A stretch of DNA of 64,000 nucleotides from Calamus simplicifolius (Eukaryota > Streptophyta > Magnoliopsida > Arecales > Arecaceae), in NCBI GenBank assembly GCA_900491605.1, contig UESW01001601.1, positions 124,001-188,000 of the forward strand, read 5' to 3'. Shown here piece by piece: positions 11,641-22,341 of the stretch; the stretch's first letter is position 1, and each line of letters starts with the position of its first letter. The notes below the pieces were generated by a model. The model did not search any database, was not told the DNA's origin, and saw only the letters and a list, made by a program, of their open reading frames with translations. Position numbers and translations under genes: made by a program.

Positions 11641-14520
11641 TTAATTGCAAGGATAAAAGATGGCTTGCTTAATCCAGATTTTTTGAATGGATTGAAAGAA
11701 TTTATCGCATTTGCATGTAGCCAACCTGACTGGATGGATGGCCCTAGGATTAGGTGCCCATGCAACTTCCACAGGTGTCAGAATAAAGCCTACAGAGATG
11801 TTGAAACTGTTAAGGTGCATTTGTGTAAGAAGGGGTTTGTTCCTGATTACTATGTTTGGTACTATCATGGTGAACCAGAGGATATTCCAGCAGCTGTTAT
11901 AGGCCAACAAGAGTCAATTCCGTAGATGAACCATTTGTGAATTTAAACACATATGAACAAATGGTGATGAATGCATCGGATAATGAATTCAATCAGAATA
12001 CATTTATGGAAGAACCAAATCCAGATGCACAACAATTTTACGATATGTTGCGTGCTGCAAATCAAGAATTATATCCTGGTTGTGAGGGTCATTCCCAGTT
12101 GTCTACAGCTGCTCGAATGTTGAATATTAAGGCAGAACATCGATTATTAGAAAAGGCGTTCAATTCTGTAGCTGGGTTAATCAAAGAAATTTTGCCAAAT
12201 GACAATGTTGCAGCAGACAGTTTTTACGCAACAAAGAAGTTGTTGTGTGGGCTTGGGCTCCCAGTAAATAAGATCGATTGTTGCTTGAACAATTGTATGA
12301 TATTTTGGGGTGAAGACTCAGAGCTGAGATGGTGTAAGATTTGTGGGAAATCGAGGTACAAAACAGCGAAGGAGGAGCCAGTACAAGTAGGACGAAAAGT
12401 GTGCCTTACAAGAGGATGCATTACTTTCCTCTTACCCCACGCCTACAGAGATTATACAGATCTGAGGCAACAGCTACTGATATGAGATGGCATGCCGAAC
12501 ATGAATCTAAAGAGGATGAAATGCAGCATCCATCAGATTCAAAGGCTTGGAAGCATTTCAATGAAAATCATCCTGATTTTGCTGAAGATATAAGGAATGT
12601 GAGATTAGGTCTTTGTACCGATGGCTTCCAACCATTTAGTCAAGCGGGGCAACAGTATTCATGTTGGCCTGTCATACTGACTGTATATAACCTTCCTCCA
12701 TAGAAGTGCATGAAAGATACTGCAATGTTTTTAACCGTTTTGGTTCCAGGACCATCAAATCCAAAGGAAAAGATTGATGTCTTTCTGCAACCGTTGGTGG
12801 CCGAATTGAAAATGTTGTGGGAAACAGGAGTCGTAGAACAATAAGTGATTTCCCGGCATATGCAATGTTGTCTGGTTGGAGCACTGCTGGACGTCTGGCA
12901 TGCCCTCATTGCATGTATGATTCGGATGCATTTACATTGCAGAAGAGTGGTAAGTAGTCATGGTTTGATAACCATAGGAAGTTCTTGCCCCCAAATCATC
13001 CTTACAGGCATAACTTGATCGCCTTCCGAAAGAATAAAGCAGTCACAAAATTCGCCGAACCAGTTAGGTCCGGCACGGATATATTTGATACTATAGAGAA
13101 TTTGGGGTTGATGTATGCATGGGAACTGGATGCAGATAGAATAAATGGCCGTATATGTAAAGAACATAACTGGAAGAAGCGAAGTATATTTTGGGATTTG
13201 CCTTATTGGAGCACAAATCTCATCCGGCACAACTTGGATGTTATGCATATTGAGAAAAATTTCTTTGATAACATATTTAACACGGTGCTAAACATCCCAG
13301 GAAAAACAAAAGATACTGCAAAGTCAAGAGAAGAACTTAATCAGTACTGCAGAAGAGGTGATTTGAGAAGGAGTGCCGATGGGACCTATCCTAAAGCCTG
13401 TTACACTCTTGACAGAAATTCATGAGAAGTTTTATGTAACTGGCTTAGAGGGTTAAAATTTCCAGATGGTTATGCCTCAAATATCGGTAGGTGTGTGGAC
13501 ATGCATAAGCTCAAGTTGTTCGGCATGAAGAGTCACGACTGCCATGTTTTCATGCAACGGTTATTACCTATAGCTTTTCGTGAGTTGCTTCCGCAACATG
13601 TCTGGAAGGCAATTACGGAGCTCAGCTTGTTCTTCAAGGAGTTATCTGCCGCAGTCATTACTTCTGCATCCATGGCAAGGCTTGAGGAGGAAATTCCAAT
13701 TATTTTATGCAAGCTTGAGCGAATATTTCCTCCCAGTTTTTTTGACTCAATGGAGCATTTACCGGTTCACTTGCCATACGAAGCGAGCATAGCTGGTCCC
13801 GTGCAGTATCGCTGGATGTATCCTTTCGAGAGGTAAATATATACATCATTAAGATATGTTGACATTTCAAATATTATTTCATTGCAAGAAAATTGTTAAT
13901 TTTTTGTTTCAACTTTACATATAGGTATCTTAAGAAGTTAAAAAATAATGTGCGTAATAAGGCAAGGGTTGAAGGTTCTATATGCAATGCACACTTGGTC
14001 GAAGAAGTTTCAGCTTTTGCCTCGCATTACTTTGAGGGTCACGTCCACACGAGGAGCCGAAATCTGGTCGTAACGATGACGTATGTGTGGACGAAGGAGA
14101 ACCTAATGACGGTAGAATATCAATTTTTAAAGGTATCGGCCGTTCATTTGGTGGGCAGAAGTCAAGAAATCTTAGCGATATGGAGTATAATGCAGCACAT
14201 TATTACATCCTAATGAACTGTAGAGAAGTCGATCCATATATTGAGTAAGTGTATACTTCAATGCTTAATTGGAAATTTTAATTTAAATTACAATATACCA
14301 TAATATTTAATTGCTAACATAGTTTTCATCCTTTTCATCCCATAAGGATGTTTTGTGATAGACAACGACAGATGAATCCCGACATCAGTCAAGTTGCAAT
14401 TGGGCAGAAATTAGAAACGGAGTTTGCTTACTGGTTTTATGAATTTGTGAGTAGTATCACTCAATCAATTTCAATAATGGCTTTTATTTTTGAATTGGAT
14501 GTGAATAGCTTATTAATTTA
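11641..14520 (+). pseudogene. CACTA TNP2-type transposase (TNPD), degraded
   Basis: The transposase would cut and join the CACTA ends. Domains appear in family order. The transposase-associated zinc-finger-like domain is at about 11660-11870 ('WMDGPRIRCPC', 'VHLCKKGFVPDYYVWYYHG'). The Tnp2 core spans 11937-13430 ('LPPNHPYRHN', 'HNLDVMHIEKNFFDNIFNT'). A DUF4218 region follows at 13495-14100 ('MKSHDCHVFMQRLLP', 'LPYEASIAGPVQYRWMYPFER'). The gene is dead: one-base frame changes near 11920 and 12390, an in-frame TAG at 12701-12703 where Trp is expected, an internal deletion near 12835, and stops near 12955 and 13423. The true start is not clear because upstream DNA is repeat. Confidence 0.88.
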
Positions 14521-15257
14521 TAGGTAAACGGTCCATGGTCCACAACCGACAATATTTTCATTAAATGTCTATCGCAATGGCCATTGAAGACCGTACAACC
14601 TCTACTGGCTATTTTGTAAATGGGTACAAATTTCAGATTGAACGATTAGCAGCTTCAAGAGGCACGCAGAACTGGGGCGTGTGTGTTAAAGGAGAAAGTG
14701 TTGGAGCAAATATGCAGGATTATTATGGAAAGTTAGTAGAGGTGGTTGAAGTTGAATATCCCGGTTGGCCTATGAAACGAACCGTATTGTTTCGTTGTGA
14801 TTGGTTCGATCCGATAGTTCCTGTGGGCAAAAGGGTTCATAACGACTACAATTTGGTTGAAGTGAACCATCGACGAAGATTGCAGAAATATGACCCATTC
14901 ATCCTTGCATCCCAAGCTCAGCAAGTCTTTTACTGCGGATATCCAAGTTTGCGCAACGACAAGCGAGATTGGTGGGCCGTTTCTAAAATCGTCCCACGTT
15001 CAACAATCGTATTAGAGGAGAGTTCATCAAGTCAATCAGCCGAGTGCCCTGCATTTCAAGAGGATGAGATGGAAATGCATGCAATTGAGGACGACACAAG
15101 GGCTCCTGAAACATCACTTAGAGATCCAAATGGTGATGTCCAAGAAATTGCGGATGCAAATGTTCGGTTTCCTTCCGATGATAATGAAACTGAATCGCAA
15201 TCCGATACGGCATCGGATGTTGAACCAACATTTCACGAAACAAATGACACCGATTAA
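14521..15257 (+). pseudogene. CACTA transposase C-terminal part (DUF4216-type)
   Basis: From about 14610 a long open frame runs to a TAA at 15255-15257. It carries 'GYFVNGYKFQIERLAA', 'NWGVCVKGE', 'VLFRCDWFDP' and 'VFYCGYPSLRNDKRDWWAV', the pattern of the DUF4216 domain that ends many CACTA TNPD proteins. An acidic Ser/Asp/Glu tail follows. The upstream frame (from an acceptor near 14523, 'NGPWSTTDNIFIKCLSQWPL') is offset from it, so a frameshift near 14600 separates them. This is the 3' end of the gene described at 11641-14520. Confidence 0.8.
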
Positions 15258-15360
15258 ACATAGAGGTTTTTTAAAATTTAACTTTTTTTTATAAGTGTTA
15301 AATTTTTACATAGTCAATCATTAATCGTAATTTAATTGTGTGAATCTTTAGTATTTTCAG

Positions 15361-16851
15361 TATGAGGGCAGAGGTAGATCTACCGACGACAGACGGAGTG
15401 AGCAGGGACGTAGCCCTGCTGCATCAGATCACATGAGCGTCGGAGATGGAGAGTTTGGATCTCCAGCAGTCGCACAGCCTTCGATCTCTCCAGCAGTATT
15501 ACCATCCAGCCGATCGGCACATACCTCCGAGAGTTCTTCCACCATCGGCCGCACTGTACTTCGACTTGATGCTCAGGGGATGTAAGTATATACTAATTAA
15601 AAATATGTTTATGTTTTTAAGTCAATTACTTATAAACATGCATTTTTTTAACAGATTTATTGAGCAGCATCATGTATCCAGCCACATCAGCGCCGTATTT
15701 CAGAGGCGTGCAGATCCCAGTGGCTACGATTGGCGCCACGTATCTCCAGCCACGAGGGAGTTTTATTTTTCTGAGTTTCAGGTAAACTTATTAAATACAA
15801 TTTATCACTGATATAAAATTTCTTAATCTTAATAAATTCAGAAACTAACTGTTTATTTTAATGCAGAAAAAGTTTACGTGGGATCCTGCCAGCCATGATG
15901 CCATTAGGGCAGCATGGGAGGCTCTGACGGGACGCCGATACTCCGACATGCTTCATCGTTGGAGGTCATCGGGTCAGCGTCCTGCGCACGTGCCAGAGGG
16001 TATTTGGCACGAGTGGCAGGCCTGGCAGTCCGATGGCTGGCGCAGGAGGTCCGCATCAGCCAGCACGAACCGCCGATCTGAGAAGGGCGGTCCTGGCACG
16101 GGTCTCTCCCGCCATACTTCGGGCTCCATTTCGATTCAGGAGCACAGACGGCGTATGGTAAGAAAACATAAATATTTTAATTACTATTTTAGTTATTTAC
16201 AAATATTGTATTAATATCATTTTTTTTATTGTTATAGTCTGAGCAGGAGGGCGGAGATCCTGGTGAGTTTCGTCTATTCAGGGCGACACACACCAGGAGG
16301 GACGGTTCCTGGGTCGACACGCGATCACGGGAGGTTGCGGTAAGAAATTAGATTTATGTAGTATCTGTTTAATTTCTAAAATTTTATTTCGAGAAATTTA
16401 TTAACTCATTTATTGTTGATTTCATAATTTCAAGACACGAGTCGAGGAGCTTCGCTCCCAGGCATCGCAGGTCGACTCTACTGATGGGGAGACGCCCGTC
16501 GAACTCTCAGCAGAGGAGAGTCGGCGTGTGTTTTTGGAGGCTGTTGGTGCCCAGCCACGAGACCGCAGGGTCTATGGTCTGGGCACTAGAGCTTCTACAT
16601 ATTTTCCCCATCAGGCCTCCAGCTCGCGAGTTTCTGGTGATCTTCCTCCCGAGCGTTTAGACGACCTTCGCAGATCTATTGCAGAGGAGGTTCGGCAGGA
16701 GGTCGAGCAGGATTTCGAGGATCGTATGCGAGGCCGGGATCAGGAGATTGCAGACATGCGAGATGAGATGCATTATTTGCGGGATATGGTTAGCCGCTTG
16801 TCGCAGAGTCTTCAGCCTCCACAGCCTCCACGTGATCGCTCAGATTCTTGA
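15361..16851 (+). CDS. CACTA second gene, Transposase_24-type protein, five intact exons
   Basis: Exons 15361-15581, 15655-15781, 15867-16157, 16238-16339 and 16435-16851 all have AG acceptors and GT donors and join in frame (1158 nt, 385 residues plus stop). In order: a Ser-rich head ('YEGRGRSTDDRRSEQGRSP'), 'SGYDWRHVSPATREFYFSEF', 'KKFTWDPASHDAIRAAWEAL', 'WHEWQAWQSDGWRRRS', 'RDRRVYGLGTRAS', and a C-terminal coiled coil ('EEVRQEVEQDFEDRMRGRDQ'). These are hallmarks of the plant Transposase_24 family, thought to be the TNPA-like regulatory and end-binding protein. Exon one starts with TAT, so an upstream exon may exist; the first in-frame ATG is 15433, giving 361 aa. Unlike the neighbouring TNPD it shows no break. 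Confidence 0.82.
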
Positions 16852-17024
16852 TGTATTTTTTTTTTTTTTTGTTGTACATGAAAACTTCAAAATTTTAATA
16901 TATAATTATTTTTGAAATTGATTATTGTTTGGATTGAGTGAAAATGTTTCTATCAATATTTAAATTTAACGAAATTGTATTAACCGTTTTAATTTTTAAT
17001 ATTTTATATTTTTTAAAAAATTTA

Positions 17025-17535
17025 ATTTGCGACGCATTAGCGACTGAAATTGCATCGCTAATATTTTTAAAATATTATTATTAAATATTACGACGCAATG
17101 ACCTGGCATCGCAATAATTTAAAAAAAATTAATAGCGACGCATTAGCGACTCAAATTGCATCGCTATTATATCTAAAATATTTTAATAAATATTGCGACA
17201 ATGACCTTGCGTCGCAATATTTTAAAAAAAATTTTATTTGCGACGCATTAGCGACTCAAATTGCGTCGCTATTATATCAAAAATATTATTATTAAATATT
17301 GCGATGCGTCACAATATTGCGACGCAATTAGTGCGTCGCAATATTTAATAATAATTTTAAATATTAAAATTAATTTTAATTTAGCGATGCATTTGGATGC
17401 GTCGCAATATTGCGACGCAATGTTGCGATGCAATTGCGACAAATGGATATTGCGACGGACATCTGAGCGACGCCGTTATTGCGTCGCAATAGCATATTTA
17501 GCGACGCAATTACGACGCATTTGGGCGTCGCAATA
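17025..17535. repeat. CACTA 3' subterminal repeat domain
   Basis: Dense 'GCGACGCATTAGCGACTCAA', 'TTGCATCGCTA' and 'TTGCGTCGCAATA' words mirror those at 8280-9130 and run up to the right terminus. The last 150 bp hold nearly contiguous GCGACGC sites. This is the expected architecture for the end recognised by the element-encoded binding protein. Confidence 0.85.
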
Positions 17536-17563
17536 TTTTATTTTTCTTGTAGTTGATGCCGCT

Positions 17564-17564
17564 C

Positions 17565-17602
<38 letters not shown>
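17564..17602. repeat. (TTA)n microsatellite
   Basis: A TTA run begins immediately after the GATGCCGCTC flank of the CACTA element and is followed by a T run. It is complementary to the AAT run at the left flank (8140-8182). The ambiguous base at 17675 lies just beyond it. Confidence 0.9.
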
Positions 17603-17707
17603 TTATTTTTTTTTTATAGTAGTAGTAACGGTACCTTTTATGGGAGCACAAACCGGCGCCTTTAACCTTTTCCTNCATACAATCAACTTTCCCAGTATCC
17701 CTATGAT

Positions 17708-17989
17708 TCATACTCTTCTCTGTTTTTCTAGATTTTCCTTGCCTCCAATACGCCAGGTGCTTGAAGCAAAGTTTTTTTTGTTGTTGGCCCTGCTACACAC
17801 TGTTGTGATTCCAAAACCAACTCGTTTTGCGTATCCATTGTAGAACGTATATACATCATCTGCTGAATTGAATTCCATTCCAGTTTGAGGAACTATAGTA
17901 TCATCCACTGCATTTGGAGTGACGGGTGAAGGTGCACGGCCGGGAGTGTTATCGATTTCTTTCCGATCTATAATTTCAGCATCGTCTGT
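17708..17989 (-). pseudogene. FAR1/FHY3-like N-terminal DNA-binding domain fragment
   Basis: A minus-strand acceptor (TTTCCACAG) near 17990 opens a frame with an acidic linker ('DAEIIDRKEIDNTPGRAPSP') and then 'GMEFNSADDVYTFYNGYAKR' and 'VGFGITTVCSRANNKK', the start of the FAR1 DNA-binding domain found in FAR1-related factors and in MULE transposases. After an A-rich run the expected Cys/His-rich continuation is out of frame ('GKSRKTEKSMNHRDTGKVDC' reads in another frame), so the domain is frameshifted. The CACTA element lies 150 bp downstream, and a possible C-terminal piece is on its other side (8183-8263). Confidence 0.7.
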
Positions 17990-18752
17990 GGAAATATAGG
18001 CACACAGTCATGAACAATGATATCCATAGATTTAGTTGTTAATATATCCTGACAAAGGATTAGGACACGAAGGTTAAAACAATACAACACCTATGATCTG
18101 AATTCAGAAGTCATGACACCTCAATTTACAAAAAACGACACCGAAGCTTTAAAATTACGACACCAATTTATAACACATTGAGGAAGGGCCTAATGACACC
18201 ATCCCCAACTCAGGTTGTTACCGACACCTTAGTTCTCATCTGACGACACCCTAGCTTTAAAGCGACGACACCCGTGCGTTGACTGTTAAGGCGGGGTGTG
18301 TCGTCGCCTTAAAGCTATAAGCACGGGTCTCGTAGCATTGGTGCTAGGGTGTCGTGAGGTTTCAACTGGAGTGTCGCGAAGGATTTTCGGCCGAAATCCA
18401 ATCCTCCTGGGGTGTCACGGGGATTCTTTCCGTGGTCAGTTATAAGCACGGGTGTCGTAGCATTGGTGCTAGGGTGTCGTTAGGTTTCAACTGGGGTGTC
18501 GCGAAGGATTTTCGGCTGAATTCCTCCTGGGGTGTCGTGAGGTTTCCTCTTGGGACGTCGTCAAGCTTACTACGGTAACCGGGTATTTGGCTTCCCGACA
18601 CTCTCTTCAGTAATGGTTTCCTCTGTTTTCCATCCCCCGAAACTCAGCGAGGGGGGCGCAACCCTTCGTTTCCTTTGAGCACCCACTGAGATGGTGGCAC
18701 GTGGCGAGTTTCCACGATAGCTTGGGCAATCGAAACACCCGCCAGGAGTAGC

Positions 18753-18759
18753 TTAAATA
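18753..18759 (+). promoter_or_regulatory. TATA-like box upstream of the coiled-coil ORF
   Basis: TTAAATA lies 60 bp before the ATG at 18813. The GC-rich promoter-like tract 18600-18750 contains CACGTGGC at about 18698. It is in a reasonable place for a core promoter, but this is weak evidence alone. Confidence 0.3.
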
Positions 18760-18812
18760 TGGAATGGAGGAATGCCATCGTTAATCACCTTTTCAGTTGA
18801 TCTCCAAAATTT

Positions 18813-19094
18813 TTGGATACTGAGATGGCTTCTAGAGGCGAGGGGCGATCGACTGGCCCCCATGGGAGCCGCTGCACAATGGTAACCGTCGATGCGGAGG
18901 TCTTTGCGTCGTCGCTCGCAAACAGCGAGCGACTCCACAGGGCGGCCGAGCAATACCTGGTTGTTTCAATGAGAGAGATCGAGGTCCTGCGTTGGGCCAA
19001 CAGCCAGCTGGAGGGGCAAGTAGCGTCCCTCCAGCGCCAGATCGCCGAGTTAGCCCCGCAGCGTGGGGGAGCTCGGCAGCCCCGGAGAAAATGA
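18813..19094 (+). CDS. Small basic coiled-coil protein inside the paired-motif array (unknown)
   Basis: The 93-codon ORF has high GC at third positions, unlike its surroundings, and begins 'MDTEMASRGEGRSTGPHGSR' (an inner ATG at 18825 gives 'MASRGEG'). Residues about 31-80 form a plausible amphipathic coiled coil ('SLANSERLHRAAEQYL', 'EIEVLRWANSQLEGQVASLQ', 'RQIAEL'). The tail is basic ('RGGARQPRRK'). A TATA-like box is 60 bp upstream and AATAAA lies 66 bp after the stop (19160-19165), so a compact transcription unit is possible. No family is recognised. It sits between two blocks of the ACGACACC array; a role in binding those sites is speculation. Confidence 0.45.
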   Translation: MDTEMASRGEGRSTGPHGSRCTMVTVDAEVFASSLANSERLHRAAEQYLVVSMREIEVLRWANSQLEGQVASLQRQIAELAPQRGGARQPRRK

Positions 19095-19159
19095 CAAGCC
19101 CTAGTGAGGGCTCCCATACTTTTTTCTTTTCTTTTCTTCTTGTCTTTATTTGTGTGATG

Positions 19160-19165
19160 AATAAA
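19160..19165 (+). terminator. Poly(A) signal AATAAA after the coiled-coil ORF
   Basis: A canonical AATAAA lies in a T/A-rich tract 66 bp downstream of the TGA at 19092-19094, where a plant near-upstream element would be expected. Confidence 0.35.
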
Positions 19166-19209
19166 AAGAAATTTTAGTAACTTTTATGTTTGCTGCCAGA
19201 CCGAAGGAT

Positions 19210-21007
19210 AAGGGAGCTTGGATGTCGTAACTGTTTTTCGACCGATTTCATCCTGGGATGTGCTAAAGTTTTCTCCTAAGCGTGAACGGGTGTCTTAGGT
19301 TTGTAACTTGGGTGTCGCGGGCCTTCTCTCCGTGGTCAGTTATAAGTACGGGTGTCGTAGAATTGGTGCTAGGGTGTCGTAAGGTTTCAACTGGGGTGTC
19401 GCGAACGACGACATCCCCGACTCAGGCTGTTAACGACACCCCAGTTCTCATTTGACGACACCCTAGCTTTAAGGCGATGGCTCCAATGCGGGGACTGTTA
19501 GGGGGGACCGACGACATCCCCGACTCAGGCTGTTAATGACACCCCAGCTCGCATCTGACGACACCCTAGCTTTAAGGCGACGACACCCATGACGTGACTG
19601 TTAAAGCGGGGTGTCGCGGGAATTGTTCTCCATACGGGGTGTCGTAGCGTTGACGCTTGGGTGTCTTAATGTTTCAACTACGGCGTCGTAGATCTTTTTT
19701 TGGTGAACATAACTTGGGTGTCGCGGGCCTGCTCTCCAGCGTCAGTTATAAGCACGACATACCCTTTAGCAGTTAAAGACACCCCATAGAACAAGCTACG
19801 ACACCCCGGAAAGCAACATAAAAGATCGCGAAGGTTATAAGCATGGGTGTCGTTGCGTTGCCGCTAGGGTGTCATAACGTTTCAACTGCGGTGTCACGAA
19901 TGATTTTTGGCCGAATTCCTCTTTGGGTGTCGTAAGGTTATAAGCATGGGTGTCGTAATGTTGTCGCTAGGGTGTCGTGATGTTTGAACTGCAGTGTCGT
20001 GAAGGATTTTCGGCCGAGCATAGCAGGGGTTCATTAATCAACTTCGTAACCGTGAGGCTCGTGCATTCGAATTTGGAGCACGTAATGTTGTCGCTAGGCG
20101 TGATGTTTGAACTAAGGATTTTCGGCCGAGCATAACAGGGGTCGTATTTGTTTAACAGAGGTGTCTTATTTCTTTAACTTGGGTGTCGCAATACTCTCGA
20201 TTTTCTCCTGCGATGTCGTGAGGCTTTTCTCCAGCATTCGTTTGGAGCACGGGTGTCGTAGGCTTGTAACTACGGTGTCTTAACAGTAAATCTGGGGTGT
20301 CGTAGCTTTTATGACGAGACTAGAGCTATATGGACAGAAAATAATGGGGAATATAGGCCGAAACACTCTGACGATACCCCAGTTCATGAGGTATAACATC
20401 CTAGTTAAAAGAGTATGACATTCGTGCTACAAAACAGTAAACTCTAAACAGTTATGACTCCCAGAATGTCATAACTGTTTTGTTCTAAGGAAGTTACCCG
20501 CGCATTAAACGGTTTGGTCATGCATTAACTACCTCTAACGAGAAAAAACAGTTGGTGTAATAAAGGAGCTTTACAAAGAAGTGGGAAGAAGGACTTTTTA
20601 CTTCGTGCTGCGGACGACATTTTCTCCAGAAGTTTTTGTACAAAGACTCAAGTAGCCATGTATTCCAGCCTCGAAGCTGAAATATTTTCTTTCGATCCGG
20701 ACTCTCAGAGCGAGGGCGTAGGATCGTGCTCAAACCTTTGACTGATTCCTTAGCATCAAAGCAGAGCGAGGGGGAAGAAAGAGTTTTTCTTGCACAGATG
20801 AAATCCAAGAAAAAATGGTGGTAGAAGAAGGCTGGAGGAAAGGGCATTTTCGTTTGCACGCTAATTTTAAAAAAAAGGCGAAGCGCTTTTCATGGCCGTC
20901 ACGATCCGAACGTAACATCGTAGCAGAGCCATACCATCCGGCACGTCATCCACGTAGGATCCACGTGGACCAATCAGGAGAGGCGGTGCAGCCCACGTAG
21001 GACTTGC
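19210..21007. other. Array continuation and a GC-rich tract without a clear gene
   Basis: The paired-motif array continues to about 20470. From 20500 to 21000 a minus-strand frame (20518-20859) and a GC-rich tract with CACGTGG and CCAAT words occur. I recognise no protein and make no gene call; it could be the leader of a MULE-type element ending at 21038. Confidence 0.3.
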
Positions 21008-21038
21008 TGCACCGGGGGCGGTGTACAAAGACTTTTCC
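21008..21038. repeat. Solo MULE-type terminal repeat
   Basis: GCGGTGTACAAAGACTTTTC at 21018-21037 matches the terminus of the MITE at 1139-1442, and the inner bases (TGCACCGGGGG) also resemble it. The matching left end and target duplication were not found within the window, so this is an orphan end. It may mark the edge of the element that contains the paired-motif array and FAR1-like fragment. Confidence 0.6.
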
Positions 21039-21446
21039 CACCCTCTATGATATGGTATTAAACTATGCTGAAAGCTCTGTAGACATATGTATTTTCAACA
21101 TATATAAGCCACTTTACGTTTAGAATTTTATATTGAATGTTATTGATTTGTATATTTTAATTGTAAATAAAATTGAGGTAATTGAGCTTTTTTGAAATCA
21201 TATTAAAGTTGTCTTTGAGAAGTTTGAAACGTATACAGGCCAAGTGTTACCTCCATGCTGTTGTGCTGCTGCTTAGATTATTTCATCTTGGTGATGGGGT
21301 TTAAGCATTGGCATTCATCCAGCTTGTTATGTTTAACATATCAGACAATCTCGTAAGTGCTAAGACCAAATTGGTTCTGACAATTACTATTAGACTTAAA
21401 GCTATAATTGGTTTTACTTTTTATGATGTATTAATTTTATTTTTTA

Positions 21447-22341
21447 GGAATAATTACATCAAAAGAAGTACATAAACTTATTCAAAATTTTTACTTTAGT
21501 CATTATATTATTTTTGTAATTGAGTATATTTTTAACAACCATTAATAATAGCTTAACAAACTGCAAGACGATTGTGGTCGTCAATGTTGACTTGAGTATA
21601 TTAATTTTTTTCAATTGAGTATACTAGCTTATAAAGTTTTTCAATTGAATATACAATGAATAAAAAATTTTTTAATCAAGTACTGATGAATGTTGCAAGA
21701 AAATTATAAGCGCTATCCATTAATACCCTTGTTAGCTTTATATAGTAAAGTTAGACGGCCTTTAGGAAGTTACAAATTTGCTTTTTACTAAGAGAAGGCA
21801 AAATTTTTTGGTTGAAAGATGCATTGGTAATACATCAAAAAGTATGCAATATAAAAATAGGCATATATTTGAAGTGTAATTTTCTTATTAATTTAATCAT
21901 TATTAATTGAACAACTAAAAAATCATTATTTCATTACTTAATATTCATGCGTATGTTTTTTTTTTGTGTGCATAAATAGATAACAATATTTCTCCTTTAG
22001 GTTATTATGTATAGAATTTTATATATGAAAATTTATGAATGATTGATTTGTTATACATTTACAAGAAATGCTAATTAAACTTAAATAGATATACTTAATT
22101 AAAAGCTTTTATGAGTTAGTATACTCAACTGAAACTTTTTACAAGTTGATGTACTTAATCGAAACAAAAATTATACTCAAGTTATTATTAATGATCATCA
22201 TATTGTTCATTAAATAATTATTGATGGGCATTAAAAATTTAGTTGATTGAAAATTTTTTATGAATTAATAATTCAATTGGAAAAAATATAAGAATTCAAT
22301 TGAAAATCTCAAATAAATTTATGTACTAATATAATTATTCC
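21447..22341. mobile_element. Fold-back MITE-like element, about 0.9 kb
   Basis: The sequence starting GGAATAATTACATC at 21447 has an imperfect complement ending GTACTAATATAATTATTCC at 22341, giving TIRs of about 45 bp. TA dinucleotides sit outside both ends. The interior contains repeated 'TTCAATTGAGTATAC' words that also fold back. It is AT-rich with no ORF of note. The superfamily is uncertain; a TA duplication would suggest a Mariner-type MITE. Confidence 0.55.

Larger units (their letters stand above)
8267..17554 (+). mobile_element. CACTA (En/Spm-type) DNA transposon, 9.3 kb
   Basis: The left end is CACTACAAGAAAAT at 8267. The right end is TTTTTCTTGTAGTT at 17554, the complement of the same end with the terminal base changed. 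A 3 bp target duplication, GAT, flanks both sides (8264-8266 and 17555-17557). Subterminal regions are packed with 'GCGACGCA' and 'TGCGTCGC' words on both sides, as expected for TNPA-type binding sites. Inside are a TNP2-type transposase relic (11641-15257) and a Transposase_24-type gene (15361-16851), both on the plus strand. A minisatellite (9151-10715) and a 270 bp tandem repeat (10750-11640) enlarge the 5' half. Confidence 0.93.
18060..20470. repeat. Array of paired ACGACACC / GGTGTCGT modules
   Basis: Dozens of copies of the word ACGACACC or its complement GGTGTCGT fill 2.4 kb. A larger module recurs in both orientations: ACGACACCCTAGC, nine variable bases, then ACGACACCCGTGC. Module cores start at 18243/18265 and 19558/19580 in one orientation, and at 18326/18348, 18451/18473, 19351/19373, 19638/19660, 19846/19868 and 19949/19971 in the other. 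The core-to-core spacing is 22 bp in every case, although the nine middle bases vary. A block with 'CCCCGACTCAGGCTGTTA' also recurs near 18200, 19410 and 19515. A coiled-coil ORF (18813-19094) lies in the middle. I know no described repeat with this layout. Confidence 0.85.

Noticed and set aside
20518..20859. 113-codon minus-strand ORF near the lone MULE end
   Set aside because: No transposase or other domain seen; kept only as context for the element boundary.
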